This document shows positions 27,403-37,989 of a stretch of 64,000 nucleotides of DNA, one piece after another; the stretch's first letter is position 1, and every line of letters begins with the position of its first letter. The DNA is from Streptomyces sp. NBC_00234 (GTDB lineage: Bacteria; Actinomycetota; Actinomycetes; Streptomycetales; Streptomycetaceae), in the NCBI RefSeq assembly GCF_036195325.1, contig NZ_CP108101.1, positions 4,712,001 to 4,776,000 on the forward strand, read 5' to 3'. A program made the position numbers and the translations under genes. The notes beneath the pieces are model-generated. The model had not been told where the DNA came from and searched no databases. It was given only the letters and a program-made list of their open reading frames with translations.

Positions 27403-28226
27403 CCGGCCTGGCCGCTGCGGCCTCCACCACCTCGACCGGCGAGGCCGTCCAGTTCTGGATTCTCGCCACGGTCGCCGTGATCGGCGCGCTCTCCACCGTC
27501 CTGATGAAGAAGGCCGTGCACAGCGCGCTGTCGCTCGCCGCGACCATGATCATCCTCGCGGTGTTCTACCTCGCCAACGGGGCGTACTTCCTCGGTGTCG
27601 TCCAGATCGTCGTCTACACCGGCGCGATCATGATGCTGTTCCTCTTCGTGGTCATGCTCGTCGGTGTCACGGCGGCGGACTCGCTGAAGGAGACGCTCAA
27701 GGGCCAGCGCTGGCTGGCCGCCGGATGCGGGCTCGGCTTCGGCATCCTGCTCTGCGCGGGTATCGGCAACGCCTCCCTGAGCAACTTCAACGGGCTCGGC
27801 ACCGCCAACGCCGCGCACGGGGGGAACGTCGAGGGGCTCGCCAACCTCATCTTCACCAAGTACGTCTTCGCCTTCGAGATCACCGGCGCCCTGCTGATCA
27901 CGGCGACCGTCGGCGCGATGGTGCTCACGCACCGCGAGCGCACCGAACGGGCCAAGACCCAGCGGGAGATGTCCGAGGACCGGGTGCGCAGCAACCACCT
28001 CCCGCCGCTCCCCGCACCGGGTGTCTACGCCCGGCACAACGCGGTGGACATCGCGGGACTGCTCCCGGACGGCACCCCGTCCGAACTCACCGTCATGCAG
28101 ACGCTGCGCCGGCGCGGCCAGATGCGCGACGTGTCGAACGAGGCAATGGCCGACCTCAAGGCGCTGGAACAGCGCTCGGGGGCGCGGCTGGGCCGTGACA
28201 ACGACGAAGAGGAGGTCGCCAAGTGA
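27399..28226 (+). CDS. nuoJ: NADH-quinone oxidoreductase subunit J
   Basis: The product (275 aa) is a five-helix membrane subunit; the conserved segment is GAYFLGVVQIVVYTGAIMMLFLFVVML. About 90 C-terminal cytoplasmic residues, rich in Arg and Glu, extend beyond the membrane part. The ATG overlaps the nuoI stop. Confidence 0.95.
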   Translation: MTGLAAAASTTSTGEAVQFWILATVAVIGALSTVLMKKAVHSALSLAATMIILAVFYLANGAYFLGVVQIVVYTGAIMMLFLFVVMLVGVTAADSLKETLKGQRWLAAGCGLGFGILLCAGIGNASLSNFNGLGTANAAHGGNVEGLANLIFTKYVFAFEITGALLITATVGAMVLTHRERTERAKTQREMSEDRVRSNHLPPLPAPGVYARHNAVDIAGLLPDGTPSELTVMQTLRRRGQMRDVSNEAMADLKALEQRSGARLGRDNDEEEVAK

Positions 28227-28522
28227 ATCCGGTCAACTACCTCTACCTCGCGGCCCTTTTGTTCACCATCGGCGCCTCCGGGGTGCTGATCAGGCGGAAC
28301 GCGATCGTGGTGTTCATGTGCGTGGAGCTGATGCTCAACGCCTGCAACCTCGCGCTCGTCACGTTCTCCCGGATGCACGGCAACCTCGACGGCCAGATCA
28401 TCGCCTTCTTCACGATGGTCGTCGCCGCCGCGGAAGTCGTGGTCGGGCTCGCGATCATCGTGTCGCTGTTCCGCTCCCGCCACTCGGCCTCGGTCGACGA
28501 CGCCAGCCTGATGAAGCTGTAA
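28223..28522 (+). CDS. nuoK: NADH-quinone oxidoreductase subunit K
   Basis: The product (99 aa) is a three-helix antiporter-like subunit. The conserved membrane glutamate is in VFMCVELMLNACNLAL, and a second acidic site is in AAAEVVVGLAI. Both are needed for proton pumping in known enzymes. The GTG overlaps the nuoJ stop. Confidence 0.96.
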   Translation: MNPVNYLYLAALLFTIGASGVLIRRNAIVVFMCVELMLNACNLALVTFSRMHGNLDGQIIAFFTMVVAAAEVVVGLAIIVSLFRSRHSASVDDASLMKL

Positions 28523-28534
28523 GGGGTCGGAATC

Positions 28535-30430
28535 GTGGAGAACCTGATTGCGCTGCTGGTCGCGGCGCCTCTGCTCGGAGCGGCGGTGCTGCTGTGCGGC
28601 GGCCGTCGGCTCGACCGGGCCGGCCACTGGATCGGCACCCTGTTCGCCGCCTCGTCGTTCGTCGTCGGTGTCGTGCTCTTCAGCACCATGCTGGGGTACG
28701 AGACCGATGCGCGGACGATGCGTCAGTATCTGTACAGCTGGATTCCGGTCGAGGGCTTCCAGGCCGACATCGCCTTCCAGCTCGACCAGTTGTCGATGAC
28801 GTTCGTTCTGCTGATCACCGGTGTGGGCACCCTGATCCACATCTACTCGATCGGCTACATGGAGCACGACGAACGCCGTCGCCGCTTCTTCGGCTATCTC
28901 AACCTCTTCCTCGCGGCGATGCTCCTGCTGGTCATCGCCGACAACTACCTGCTGCTGTACGTCGGGTGGGAGGGCGTCGGTCTGGCGTCGTACCTGCTCA
29001 TCGGCTTCTGGCAGCACAAGCCCAGTGCGGCGACCGCCGCCAAGAAGGCGTTCCTGGTCAACCGCGTCGGCGACATGGGTCTGTCGATCGCGATCATGCT
29101 GATGTTCACCACCTTCGGCACCTTCGCCTTCGGTCCGGTGTTCGCGGCGACCGGAGAGACGAGCGAGGGCAAGCTGACGGCGATCGGCCTGATGCTCCTC
29201 CTGGCGGCCTGCGGCAAGTCGGCCCAGGTGCCGCTGCAGTCCTGGCTCGGTGACGCGATGGAGGGCCCGACCCCGGTCTCGGCCCTCATCCACGCCGCCA
29301 CCATGGTCACCGCGGGTGTCTACCTGATCGTCCGGTCCGGCGCGATCTTCAACGCCGCTCCCGACGCGCAGCTGGCCGTGGTGGTCGTCGGCGCGGTCAC
29401 GCTCCTGTTCGGTGCGATCGTCGGTTGCGCCAAGGACGACATCAAGAAGGCCCTCGCCGGGTCGACGATGTCGCAGATCGGCTACATGATCCTCGCCGCG
29501 GGCCTCGGCCCCATCGGCTACGTCTTCGCGATCATGCACCTGGTGACGCACGGCTTCTTCAAGGCCGGGCTCTTCCTCGGTGCCGGTTCGGTCATGCACG
29601 GCATGAACGACGAGGTCGACATGCGGAAGTACGGCGGCCTCCGTAAGTACATGCCGGTCACCTTCGTCACCTTCGGCCTCGGCTATCTCGCGATCATCGG
29701 CTTCCCCGGTCTGTCCGGCTTCTTCTCCAAGGACAAGATCATCGAGGCCGCGTTCGCCAAGGGCGGCACCGAGGGCTGGATCCTCGGCTCCGTCGCCCTG
29801 CTGGGCGCCGCGATCACCGCGTTCTACATGACGCGGGTGATGCTGATGACCTTCTTCGGCGAGAAGCGCTGGCAGCCGGACGCGGAGGGCCACGAGCCGC
29901 ACCCGCACGAGTCCCCGAAGTCGATGACGATTCCCATGGTCGTGCTGGCCTTCGGTTCGGTGTTCGCGGGCGGGTTCTTCTCCATCGGCGACCGCTTCGT
30001 GCAGTGGCTGGAGCCGGTCACCAAGTTCGAACACGGGCACCCGCCGGTCAGCGCGGCCACCGTCACCGGCGCCACCATGGTGGTGCTCGTCATCGGTGTC
30101 GCCGTCGCCTGGGCGATGTACGGGCGCAGGCCCGTCCCGGTCGTCGCCCCGCGCGGTTCGCTGCTCACCCGGGCCGCCCGCCGCGACCTGTTCCAGGACG
30201 ACTTCAACCACGTGGTCCTGGTCCGTGGCGGTGAGCACCTCACCCGCTCGCTGGTCTACGTCGACCACAGTCTGGTCGACGGCGTCGTCAACGGTACGGC
30301 CGCTTCGGTCGGCGGGCTCTCCGGCCGGCTGCGCAAGCTGCAGAACGGCTACGCCCGCACCTACGCGGTCTCGATGTTCGGCGGTACGGCGGTCGTCATC
30401 GCCGCGACCCTGCTGATGAGGGCGGTCTGA
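28535..30430 (+). CDS. nuoL: NADH-quinone oxidoreductase subunit L
   Basis: The product (631 aa) is the distal antiporter-like pump. It shows the Mrp-type core with LLLYVGWEGVGLASYLLIGFW, SAQVPLQSWLGDAMEGPTPVSALIHAATMVTAG and the later LVTHGFFKAGLFLGAGSVMH. The C-terminus contains the long lateral helix. The GTG start is 12 bp after nuoK, the largest gap between nuoB and nuoN. Confidence 0.96.
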   Translation: MENLIALLVAAPLLGAAVLLCGGRRLDRAGHWIGTLFAASSFVVGVVLFSTMLGYETDARTMRQYLYSWIPVEGFQADIAFQLDQLSMTFVLLITGVGTLIHIYSIGYMEHDERRRRFFGYLNLFLAAMLLLVIADNYLLLYVGWEGVGLASYLLIGFWQHKPSAATAAKKAFLVNRVGDMGLSIAIMLMFTTFGTFAFGPVFAATGETSEGKLTAIGLMLLLAACGKSAQVPLQSWLGDAMEGPTPVSALIHAATMVTAGVYLIVRSGAIFNAAPDAQLAVVVVGAVTLLFGAIVGCAKDDIKKALAGSTMSQIGYMILAAGLGPIGYVFAIMHLVTHGFFKAGLFLGAGSVMHGMNDEVDMRKYGGLRKYMPVTFVTFGLGYLAIIGFPGLSGFFSKDKIIEAAFAKGGTEGWILGSVALLGAAITAFYMTRVMLMTFFGEKRWQPDAEGHEPHPHESPKSMTIPMVVLAFGSVFAGGFFSIGDRFVQWLEPVTKFEHGHPPVSAATVTGATMVVLVIGVAVAWAMYGRRPVPVVAPRGSLLTRAARRDLFQDDFNHVVLVRGGEHLTRSLVYVDHSLVDGVVNGTAASVGGLSGRLRKLQNGYARTYAVSMFGGTAVVIAATLLMRAV

Positions 30431-30435
30431 TCACC

Positions 30436-32007
30436 ATGTCCTTTCCCCTCCTGACAGCGACGGCGGTGCTTCCGGCGATCGGAGCGATCGCCACCGCCGC
30501 CGTCCCGGCCGCGCGGCGCACCGCCGCCAAATGGCTGGCCCTGCTGGTCTCGCTCGGCACGCTCGTCCTGGCGGGCATCGTGTTCGCCCGGTTCGAGCCC
30601 GGCGGCGACCGCTACCAGCTGACCGAGTCCCACGCCTGGATCGCGGACTTCGGTGTGCGGTACGAGCTGGGTGTGGACGGCATCGGGGTGGCGCTCATCG
30701 CGCTCACCGCGCTGCTGATCCCGTTCGTCGTGCTGGCCGGCTGGCACGACGCCGACCCGCTGGAGACCAAGTCCTCGCGGTGGCGGCCCACTCAGGGCTT
30801 CTTCGCCCTGATCCTGATGGTGGAGGCGATGGTGATCCTCTCCTTCGAGGCCACCGACGTCTTCCTCTTCTACATCCTCTTCGAAGCCATGCTCATCCCG
30901 ATGTACTTCCTCATCGGCGGCTTCGGGGACCGGGCGCACACCGGCAGCGACGAGAACGCGGCGGCCCAGCGTTCGTACGCCGCGGTCAAGTTCCTGCTCT
31001 ACAACCTCGTCGGCGGCCTCATCATGCTGGCCGCGGTCATCGGGCTGTACGTGGTCGCGGGGAGCTTCTCGCTCTCCGAGATCGCCGAGGCGCGGGCCAG
31101 TGGCTCGCTGGAGATGGCGACCAGTACCGAGCGGTGGCTGTTCCTCGGGTTCTTCTTCGCCTTCGCGGTGAAGGCCCCGCTGTGGCCGCTGCACACCTGG
31201 CTGCCGAACGCGATGGGGGAGGCGACCGCACCGGTCGCCGTGCTGATCACCGCGATCGTCGACAAGGTCGGCACCTTCGCGATGCTCCGCTTCTGCCTCC
31301 AGCTGTTCCCGGAGGCCAGCAAGTGGGCGACGCCGGTGATCATCGTCCTCGCACTGATCTCCATCGTGTACGGGGCGCTGCTCGCGGTCGGCCAGCGCGA
31401 CATCAAGAGGCTGATCGCGTACGCCTCGATCTCGCACTTCGGCTTCATCATCCTCGGCATCTTCGCGATGACGAGCCAGGGCCAGTCCGGCGCCACGCTC
31501 TACATGGTCAACCACGGGATCTCGACGGCCGCGCTGATGCTGGTCGCCGGGTTCCTGATCACCCGGCGCGGCTCCCGGCTCATCGCCGACTACGGCGGGG
31601 TGCAGAAGGTGGCGCCGGTCCTGGCCGGAACCTTCCTGATCGGTGGTCTGGCCACGCTCTCGCTGCCCGGCCTGGCGCCGTTCGTCAGTGAGTTCCTGGT
31701 CCTGGTCGGCACGTTCAGCGCGTATCCGGCGGCGGGCATCATCGCCACCTCCGGCATCGTGCTGGCCGCGCTCTACGTCCTCGTCCTCTACCAGCGGACG
31801 ATGACCGGGCCGGTCAAGGCGCAGGTCCAGGGCATGCCCGACCTCAAGGTCCGGGAGCTGGCGGTCGCCCTTCCGCTGATCGCGGTGCTGATCTTCCTCG
31901 GGGTCTTCCCGAAGCCGCTGACCGAGGTCGTCAACCCCGCGGTCGAGCACACCATGCAGGACGTACAGAAGCAGGACCCCCAGCCCGAGGTGGAGGCCGC
32001 CAAGTGA
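30436..32007 (+). CDS. nuoM: NADH-quinone oxidoreductase subunit M
   Basis: The product (523 aa) is the middle antiporter-like pump. Diagnostic segments are FYILFEAMLIPMYFLIGGFG with its key glutamate, VKAPLWPLHTWLPNAMGEA with its lysine, and IASISHFGFIILGIF-like sequence. It starts 5 bp after nuoL. Confidence 0.96.
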   Translation: MSFPLLTATAVLPAIGAIATAAVPAARRTAAKWLALLVSLGTLVLAGIVFARFEPGGDRYQLTESHAWIADFGVRYELGVDGIGVALIALTALLIPFVVLAGWHDADPLETKSSRWRPTQGFFALILMVEAMVILSFEATDVFLFYILFEAMLIPMYFLIGGFGDRAHTGSDENAAAQRSYAAVKFLLYNLVGGLIMLAAVIGLYVVAGSFSLSEIAEARASGSLEMATSTERWLFLGFFFAFAVKAPLWPLHTWLPNAMGEATAPVAVLITAIVDKVGTFAMLRFCLQLFPEASKWATPVIIVLALISIVYGALLAVGQRDIKRLIAYASISHFGFIILGIFAMTSQGQSGATLYMVNHGISTAALMLVAGFLITRRGSRLIADYGGVQKVAPVLAGTFLIGGLATLSLPGLAPFVSEFLVLVGTFSAYPAAGIIATSGIVLAALYVLVLYQRTMTGPVKAQVQGMPDLKVRELAVALPLIAVLIFLGVFPKPLTEVVNPAVEHTMQDVQKQDPQPEVEAAK

Positions 32008-33668
32008 GCGCAACAGCTGTCCACAGCCTGTGGACAACGGTGGGCGGGGTGACATCGGCCGCTCCGGACGAGAAGTTCACGGCGCCGACCATCGAGTACG
32101 CCCAACTGGCGCCCGTCCTCATCGTCGTCGGCGCTGCCGTCCTCGGCGTGCTGGCGGAGGCGTTCGTCCCGCGCAGGGGCCGGTACTACACGCAGGTCTT
32201 CCTGACCGTCGTCGCACTCGCCGCCGCCTTCGCCGCCGTCATCGGCCTGGCGGCCGGCGGGTACGGCACGACGAAGGCCCACATCGCGGCGATGGGCGCC
32301 ATCGCCGTGGACGGCCCCGCGCTGTTCCTGCAGGGCACCATTCTCCTGGTCTCCATGGTCGCCGTGTTCACCTTCGCCGAACGGCGACTGGACCCCGTGA
32401 CGCACGGAAACCGCGTCGACTCCTTCGCCGCGCAGGCCGGCTCGGTCCCGGGCAGCGACAGCGAGAAGGCCGCGGTCCGGGCGGGATTCACCACGACCGA
32501 GGTCTTCCCGCTGGTCCTCTTCGCCATCGCGGGCATGCTGGTCTTCCCGGCGGCCAACGACCTGCTGACGCTCTTCATCGCGCTGGAGGTCTTCTCCCTC
32601 CCGCTCTACCTCCTGTGCGCCGTCGCCCGCCGCAAGCGGCTGATGTCGCAGGAGGCCGCGGTGAAGTACTTCCTGCTCGGCGCCTTCTCCTCGGCGTTCC
32701 TGCTCTTCGGGATCGCCCTGCTCTACGGCTACGCGGGCTCCGTCTCGTACGCCACCATCGCCAACGTGGTGGACGGCTCGGTCCAGGCCATCGACCCGGC
32801 ACTCGCCGACACCATGGGCAACGACGCACTGCTGCTCATCGGCGGCGCGATGATCGTGACCGGCCTGCTCTTCAAGGTCGGCGCCGTCCCGTTCCACATG
32901 TGGACGCCGGACGTCTACCAGGGCGCCCCGACCCCGGTCACCGGATTCATGGCGGCGGCCACGAAGGTCGCCGCGTTCGGTGCGCTGCTGCGCCTCCTGT
33001 ACGTGGTGCTGCCGGGCCTCGCCTGGGACTGGCGCCCGGTCATGTGGGCGGTCGCCATCGTCACGATGCTGGGCGGCGCGATCGTCGCGATCACCCAGAC
33101 CGACATCAAGCGCCTGCTCGCGTACTCCTCTATCGCGCACGCGGGCTTCATCCTCGCCGGTGTCATCGCCACGACCCCGCAGGGCATCTCCTCGGTGCTC
33201 TTCTACCTGGTCGCGTACTCCTTCGTGACGGTCGGCGCCTTCGCCGTCGTCACCCTGGTCCGCGACGCGGGCGGCGAGGCGACGCATCTGTCGAAGTGGG
33301 CCGGACTCGGCCGTCGCTCGCCGCTGGTCGCCGCGGTCTTCGCGGTGTTCCTGCTGGCCTTCGCCGGCATTCCGCTCACCTCCGGCTTCTCCGGGAAGTT
33401 CGCCGTGTTCAAGGCGGCGGCGGAGGGCGGTGCGGGCGGTCTGGTCGTGGTCGGTGTGATCTCCTCGGCCATCGCCGCGTTCTTCTACATCCGGGTCATC
33501 GTCCTGATGTTCTTCAGCGAGCCGAAGGCGGACGGCCCCACGGTCGCCGTCCCGTCCCCGCTGACGATGACGACGATCGCCGTCGGAGTCGCCGTGACCC
33601 TGGTGCTGGGCCTGGCCCCGCAGTACTTCCTGGACCTGGCGAGCCAGGCGGGCGTGTTCGTACGGTAG
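32004..33668 (+). CDS. nuoN: NADH-quinone oxidoreductase subunit N
   Basis: The product (554 aa) is the third antiporter-like subunit and closes the operon. Diagnostic segments are LLTLFIALEVFSLPLYLLCA, LFKVGAVPFHMWTPDVYQGAPTPVTGFM and IKRLLAYSSIAHAGFILAGV. The GTG at 32004 overlaps the nuoM stop; the first ~30 residues before the first helix are soluble. Confidence 0.96.
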   Translation: MSATAVHSLWTTVGGVTSAAPDEKFTAPTIEYAQLAPVLIVVGAAVLGVLAEAFVPRRGRYYTQVFLTVVALAAAFAAVIGLAAGGYGTTKAHIAAMGAIAVDGPALFLQGTILLVSMVAVFTFAERRLDPVTHGNRVDSFAAQAGSVPGSDSEKAAVRAGFTTTEVFPLVLFAIAGMLVFPAANDLLTLFIALEVFSLPLYLLCAVARRKRLMSQEAAVKYFLLGAFSSAFLLFGIALLYGYAGSVSYATIANVVDGSVQAIDPALADTMGNDALLLIGGAMIVTGLLFKVGAVPFHMWTPDVYQGAPTPVTGFMAAATKVAAFGALLRLLYVVLPGLAWDWRPVMWAVAIVTMLGGAIVAITQTDIKRLLAYSSIAHAGFILAGVIATTPQGISSVLFYLVAYSFVTVGAFAVVTLVRDAGGEATHLSKWAGLGRRSPLVAAVFAVFLLAFAGIPLTSGFSGKFAVFKAAAEGGAGGLVVVGVISSAIAAFFYIRVIVLMFFSEPKADGPTVAVPSPLTMTTIAVGVAVTLVLGLAPQYFLDLASQAGVFVR

Positions 33669-33693
33669 CCGGAACGGCACCCACCGTCCCCGG

Positions 33694-33729
33694 ACGCCGG
33701 ACGGGCTCGATCCAGAGCCCGTCCGGCGT
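33694..33729 (+). terminator. Terminator of the nuo operon
   Basis: A perfect 15-bp stem (33694-33708 with 33715-33729, ACGCCGGACGGGCTC and complement) with a 6-nt loop lies 25 bp after nuoN, followed by TTGTCGT. Confidence 0.9.
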
Positions 33730-33801
33730 TGTCGTAGGTGCCGCCTATCGTGGTGGGGGACGGGACAGGCCCGACAGGCCGGACCACGGGGGACAGAGCA
33801 G

Positions 33802-35829
<2,028 letters not shown>

Positions 35830-35860
35830 GCCGTGGAGCCGGGCGGCGGTGGTCGTGGGA

Positions 35861-36469
35861 CTACTGCGGGTCCGCCGCCCGGCGGCGCGGGGTGATGGCG
35901 GTGAGGTCGAGATCGACCGGGAAGGGGACGGACACCTTCATCCGGTCGTGGAAGATCCCCGTGGAGGTGTAGACGCCGGTGGCCGGTTCCAGCTCGAAGA
36001 CGTAGACCACGGCACGCCCGTCGTGGTTCTCCACCCGCCAGAAGTGCGGGATCTTGACCCGGGCGTACTTCACGGGCTTGGTCTCCCGGTCCCGCGACCG
36101 GGACTCGGGTGAGACGACCTCGATGGCCAGCCGCACGGACTCGGCGGGGAATCGGGTCTGGTTCGGGTTCTGGATGATCTCGCCGTCGACGACGATCACA
36201 TCGGGCTCGGGCCGGTTGTAGCGGTCGATGTCGATGGTGAACTCGCGCACGACCTCCAGCTCGGGCGGCGCCAGCGACTGCAGCTGCCAGTTGAAGAAGT
36301 CGACCGCCCGTGAATGGAACAGGGTCTGCGGACTCACGAAAACAAGGCTCCCGTCGATCAGCTCCGTGTGCGGAGGCAGATTCGGGAGTGTGTCCAGGTC
36401 ATCGGCGGTCCAGCCGCCCACGGGCGGAACCGCCCACCGCGGCTCGGGCGCCTCGGGTTCGATGCTCAT
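35861..36469 (-). CDS. Uma2 family putative restriction endonuclease (DUF820)
   Basis: The product (202 aa) belongs to the Uma2 family, which has a PD-(D/E)XK nuclease fold. Acidic residues lie in RPEPDVIVVDGE and LAIEVVSPESRSRDRETKPVKYA, the expected catalytic region. The biological role of these proteins, common in actinomycetes, is unknown. No methylase or partner gene adjoins, so a restriction system is not supported. The ATG at 36469 is chosen because GGGAG lies 5 nt upstream; ATG 36481 is possible. Confidence 0.85.
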   Translation of the reverse strand: MSIEPEAPEPRWAVPPVGGWTADDLDTLPNLPPHTELIDGSLVFVSPQTLFHSRAVDFFNWQLQSLAPPELEVVREFTIDIDRYNRPEPDVIVVDGEIIQNPNQTRFPAESVRLAIEVVSPESRSRDRETKPVKYARVKIPHFWRVENHDGRAVVYVFELEPATGVYTSTGIFHDRMKVSVPFPVDLDLTAITPRRRAADPQ

Positions 36470-36563
36470 CAGTGCTCCCATACGAAGGAGTCTCGCGGGT
36501 CCGTCCAGCGTATCCGCCGATAACCCGTTCGGAACCGCGCGAACAGGTGAACCCATCGGTGCC

Positions 36564-36603
36564 GTTGACGGCCGCGCGCCGGCAGGGGCGCGCGGCCGTC
36601 AAC
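36564..36603 (-). terminator. Terminator of fahA
   Basis: A perfect 17-bp stem (36564-36580 with 36587-36603, starting GTTGACGGCC) with a 6-nt loop sits 10 bp past the fahA stop. Confidence 0.88.
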
Positions 36604-36612
36604 GGGCGGACC

Positions 36613-37842
36613 TCATGCGGACGGCACGATCCGCCCGGTGACCTCGCCGAGGCCGACGCGTGTGCCGTGCGGCCCCGGGGCCCACGCGGTCAGGGTGACC
36701 ACGTCGCCGTCCTCCAGGAACGTGCGCTTGCCCTCGGGAAGGTCCAGCGGGTCGCGGCCGTTCCAGGTGAGCTCCAGGAGGGAGCCGCGCTGGGCCGGCT
36801 CGGCGCCGCTGATGGTGCCGGAGCCGTAGAGGTCGCCGGTACGCAGCGAGGCGCCGTTCACCGTCATCTGGGCCAGCTGCTGGGCCGCGGTCCAGTACAT
36901 CGAGGAGAACGGCGGCTCGGAGACGAGGTGCCCGTTGATCGCGACGGAGATCCGCAGATCGATGCCGCCGTGCTCCTCCTCGTCCGCGTCGTCCAGGTAG
37001 GGAAGCAGCGGGAAGTCGCGGGCGGGCGGCTGCGTGCGGGCCGCGTCCAGCGCCTCCAGCGGGGTCACCCACGCCGAGACGGACGTGGCGAAGGACTTGC
37101 CGAGGAACGGCCCCAGCGGCACGTACTCCCACGCCTGGATGTCGCGCGCCGACCAGTCGTTGAGCAGGCAGAGCCCGAAGACGTGCTCACGGAAGTCGCC
37201 GAGCGGCACCGGGGTGCCCTGCTCCGAGGGGACGCCGACGACGAAGCCGACCTCCGCCTCGATGTCCAGCTTCACGGAGGGGCCGAAGACCGGCGCCGGG
37301 TCCGAAGGGGCCTTGCGCTGGCCCGAGGGGCGCACCACGTCCGTGCCGGAGACGACGACCGTGCCGGCCCGCCCGTGGTAACCGATGGGCAGGTGCTTCC
37401 AGTTGGGGGTCAGCGCGTCGCCGTCCGGCCGGAAGATCTTGCCGACGTTGGTGGCGTGGTGCTCGCTGGCGTAGAAGTCGACGTAGTCCGCGACCTCGTA
37501 CGGCAGGTGGAGCGTCACCGAATCCACCGGGTGCAGCAGGGGCTCGACGTCCGCGCGGTGCGCCGGGACCGTCACCCAGGCCGTCAGCGCGCGCCGCACG
37601 TCGCGCCAGGCGGTGCGGCCGGCTGCGAGCAGGGGCATCAGGCTGGGCTGTGCGAGCAGTTGCGCGTAGGGGGAGCCGAGCGCGTGGGCCGCGGCTCCGG
37701 CGTCCAGCACGTGGTTGCCGATGCGGACGCCGACCCTGCGGTGGCCGGCGTGGTCGGGGGTGGAGAACACACCGTACGGAAGGTTGTGCGGACCGAAGGG
37801 GTCGCCCTCGGCCAGATCGAGCGGGCTGCTCTGCTCGGGCAT
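36613..37842 (-). CDS. fahA: Fumarylacetoacetase
   Basis: The product (409 aa) hydrolyses fumarylacetoacetate to fumarate and acetoacetate, the last step of tyrosine and phenylalanine breakdown through homogentisate. The active-site segment DFYASEHHATNVGKIFRP carries the metal-binding Asp and catalytic His. KLDIEAEVGFVVG and LNDWSARDIQAWEYVPLGPFLGKSF supply further metal ligands. The ATG at 37842 gives the family N-terminus; the upstream GTG at 37869 is less likely. No other gene of the pathway is adjacent. Confidence 0.94.
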   Translation of the reverse strand: MPEQSSPLDLAEGDPFGPHNLPYGVFSTPDHAGHRRVGVRIGNHVLDAGAAAHALGSPYAQLLAQPSLMPLLAAGRTAWRDVRRALTAWVTVPAHRADVEPLLHPVDSVTLHLPYEVADYVDFYASEHHATNVGKIFRPDGDALTPNWKHLPIGYHGRAGTVVVSGTDVVRPSGQRKAPSDPAPVFGPSVKLDIEAEVGFVVGVPSEQGTPVPLGDFREHVFGLCLLNDWSARDIQAWEYVPLGPFLGKSFATSVSAWVTPLEALDAARTQPPARDFPLLPYLDDADEEEHGGIDLRISVAINGHLVSEPPFSSMYWTAAQQLAQMTVNGASLRTGDLYGSGTISGAEPAQRGSLLELTWNGRDPLDLPEGKRTFLEDGDVVTLTAWAPGPHGTRVGLGEVTGRIVPSA

Positions 37843-37942
37843 GTGTTGCTGCCTCGCTTTCCAGGTCACTTGAAGGACACGTTACGTCGGTGTTGATACC
37901 CAGTGACAGTGTCTCAACTGTGCCTAATGCCCGGAAAGTTCT

Positions 37943-37972
37943 ATGGGGTCCCCGGAAATCCGGGAACCCCAT
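37943..37972 (-). terminator. Terminator of the POT transporter / peptidase pair
   Basis: A 13-bp stem with one mismatch (37943-37955 with 37960-37972) and loop AAAT lies about 18 bp beyond the peptidase stop. Confidence 0.8.
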
Positions 37973-37989
37973 GGGTGAACATGTCCGGA

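Noticed and set aside
35861..36469. Restriction-modification or defence island around the Uma2 gene
   Set aside because: Neighbours are recQ and fumarylacetoacetase, both housekeeping-type genes; no methylase or other defence gene is present.
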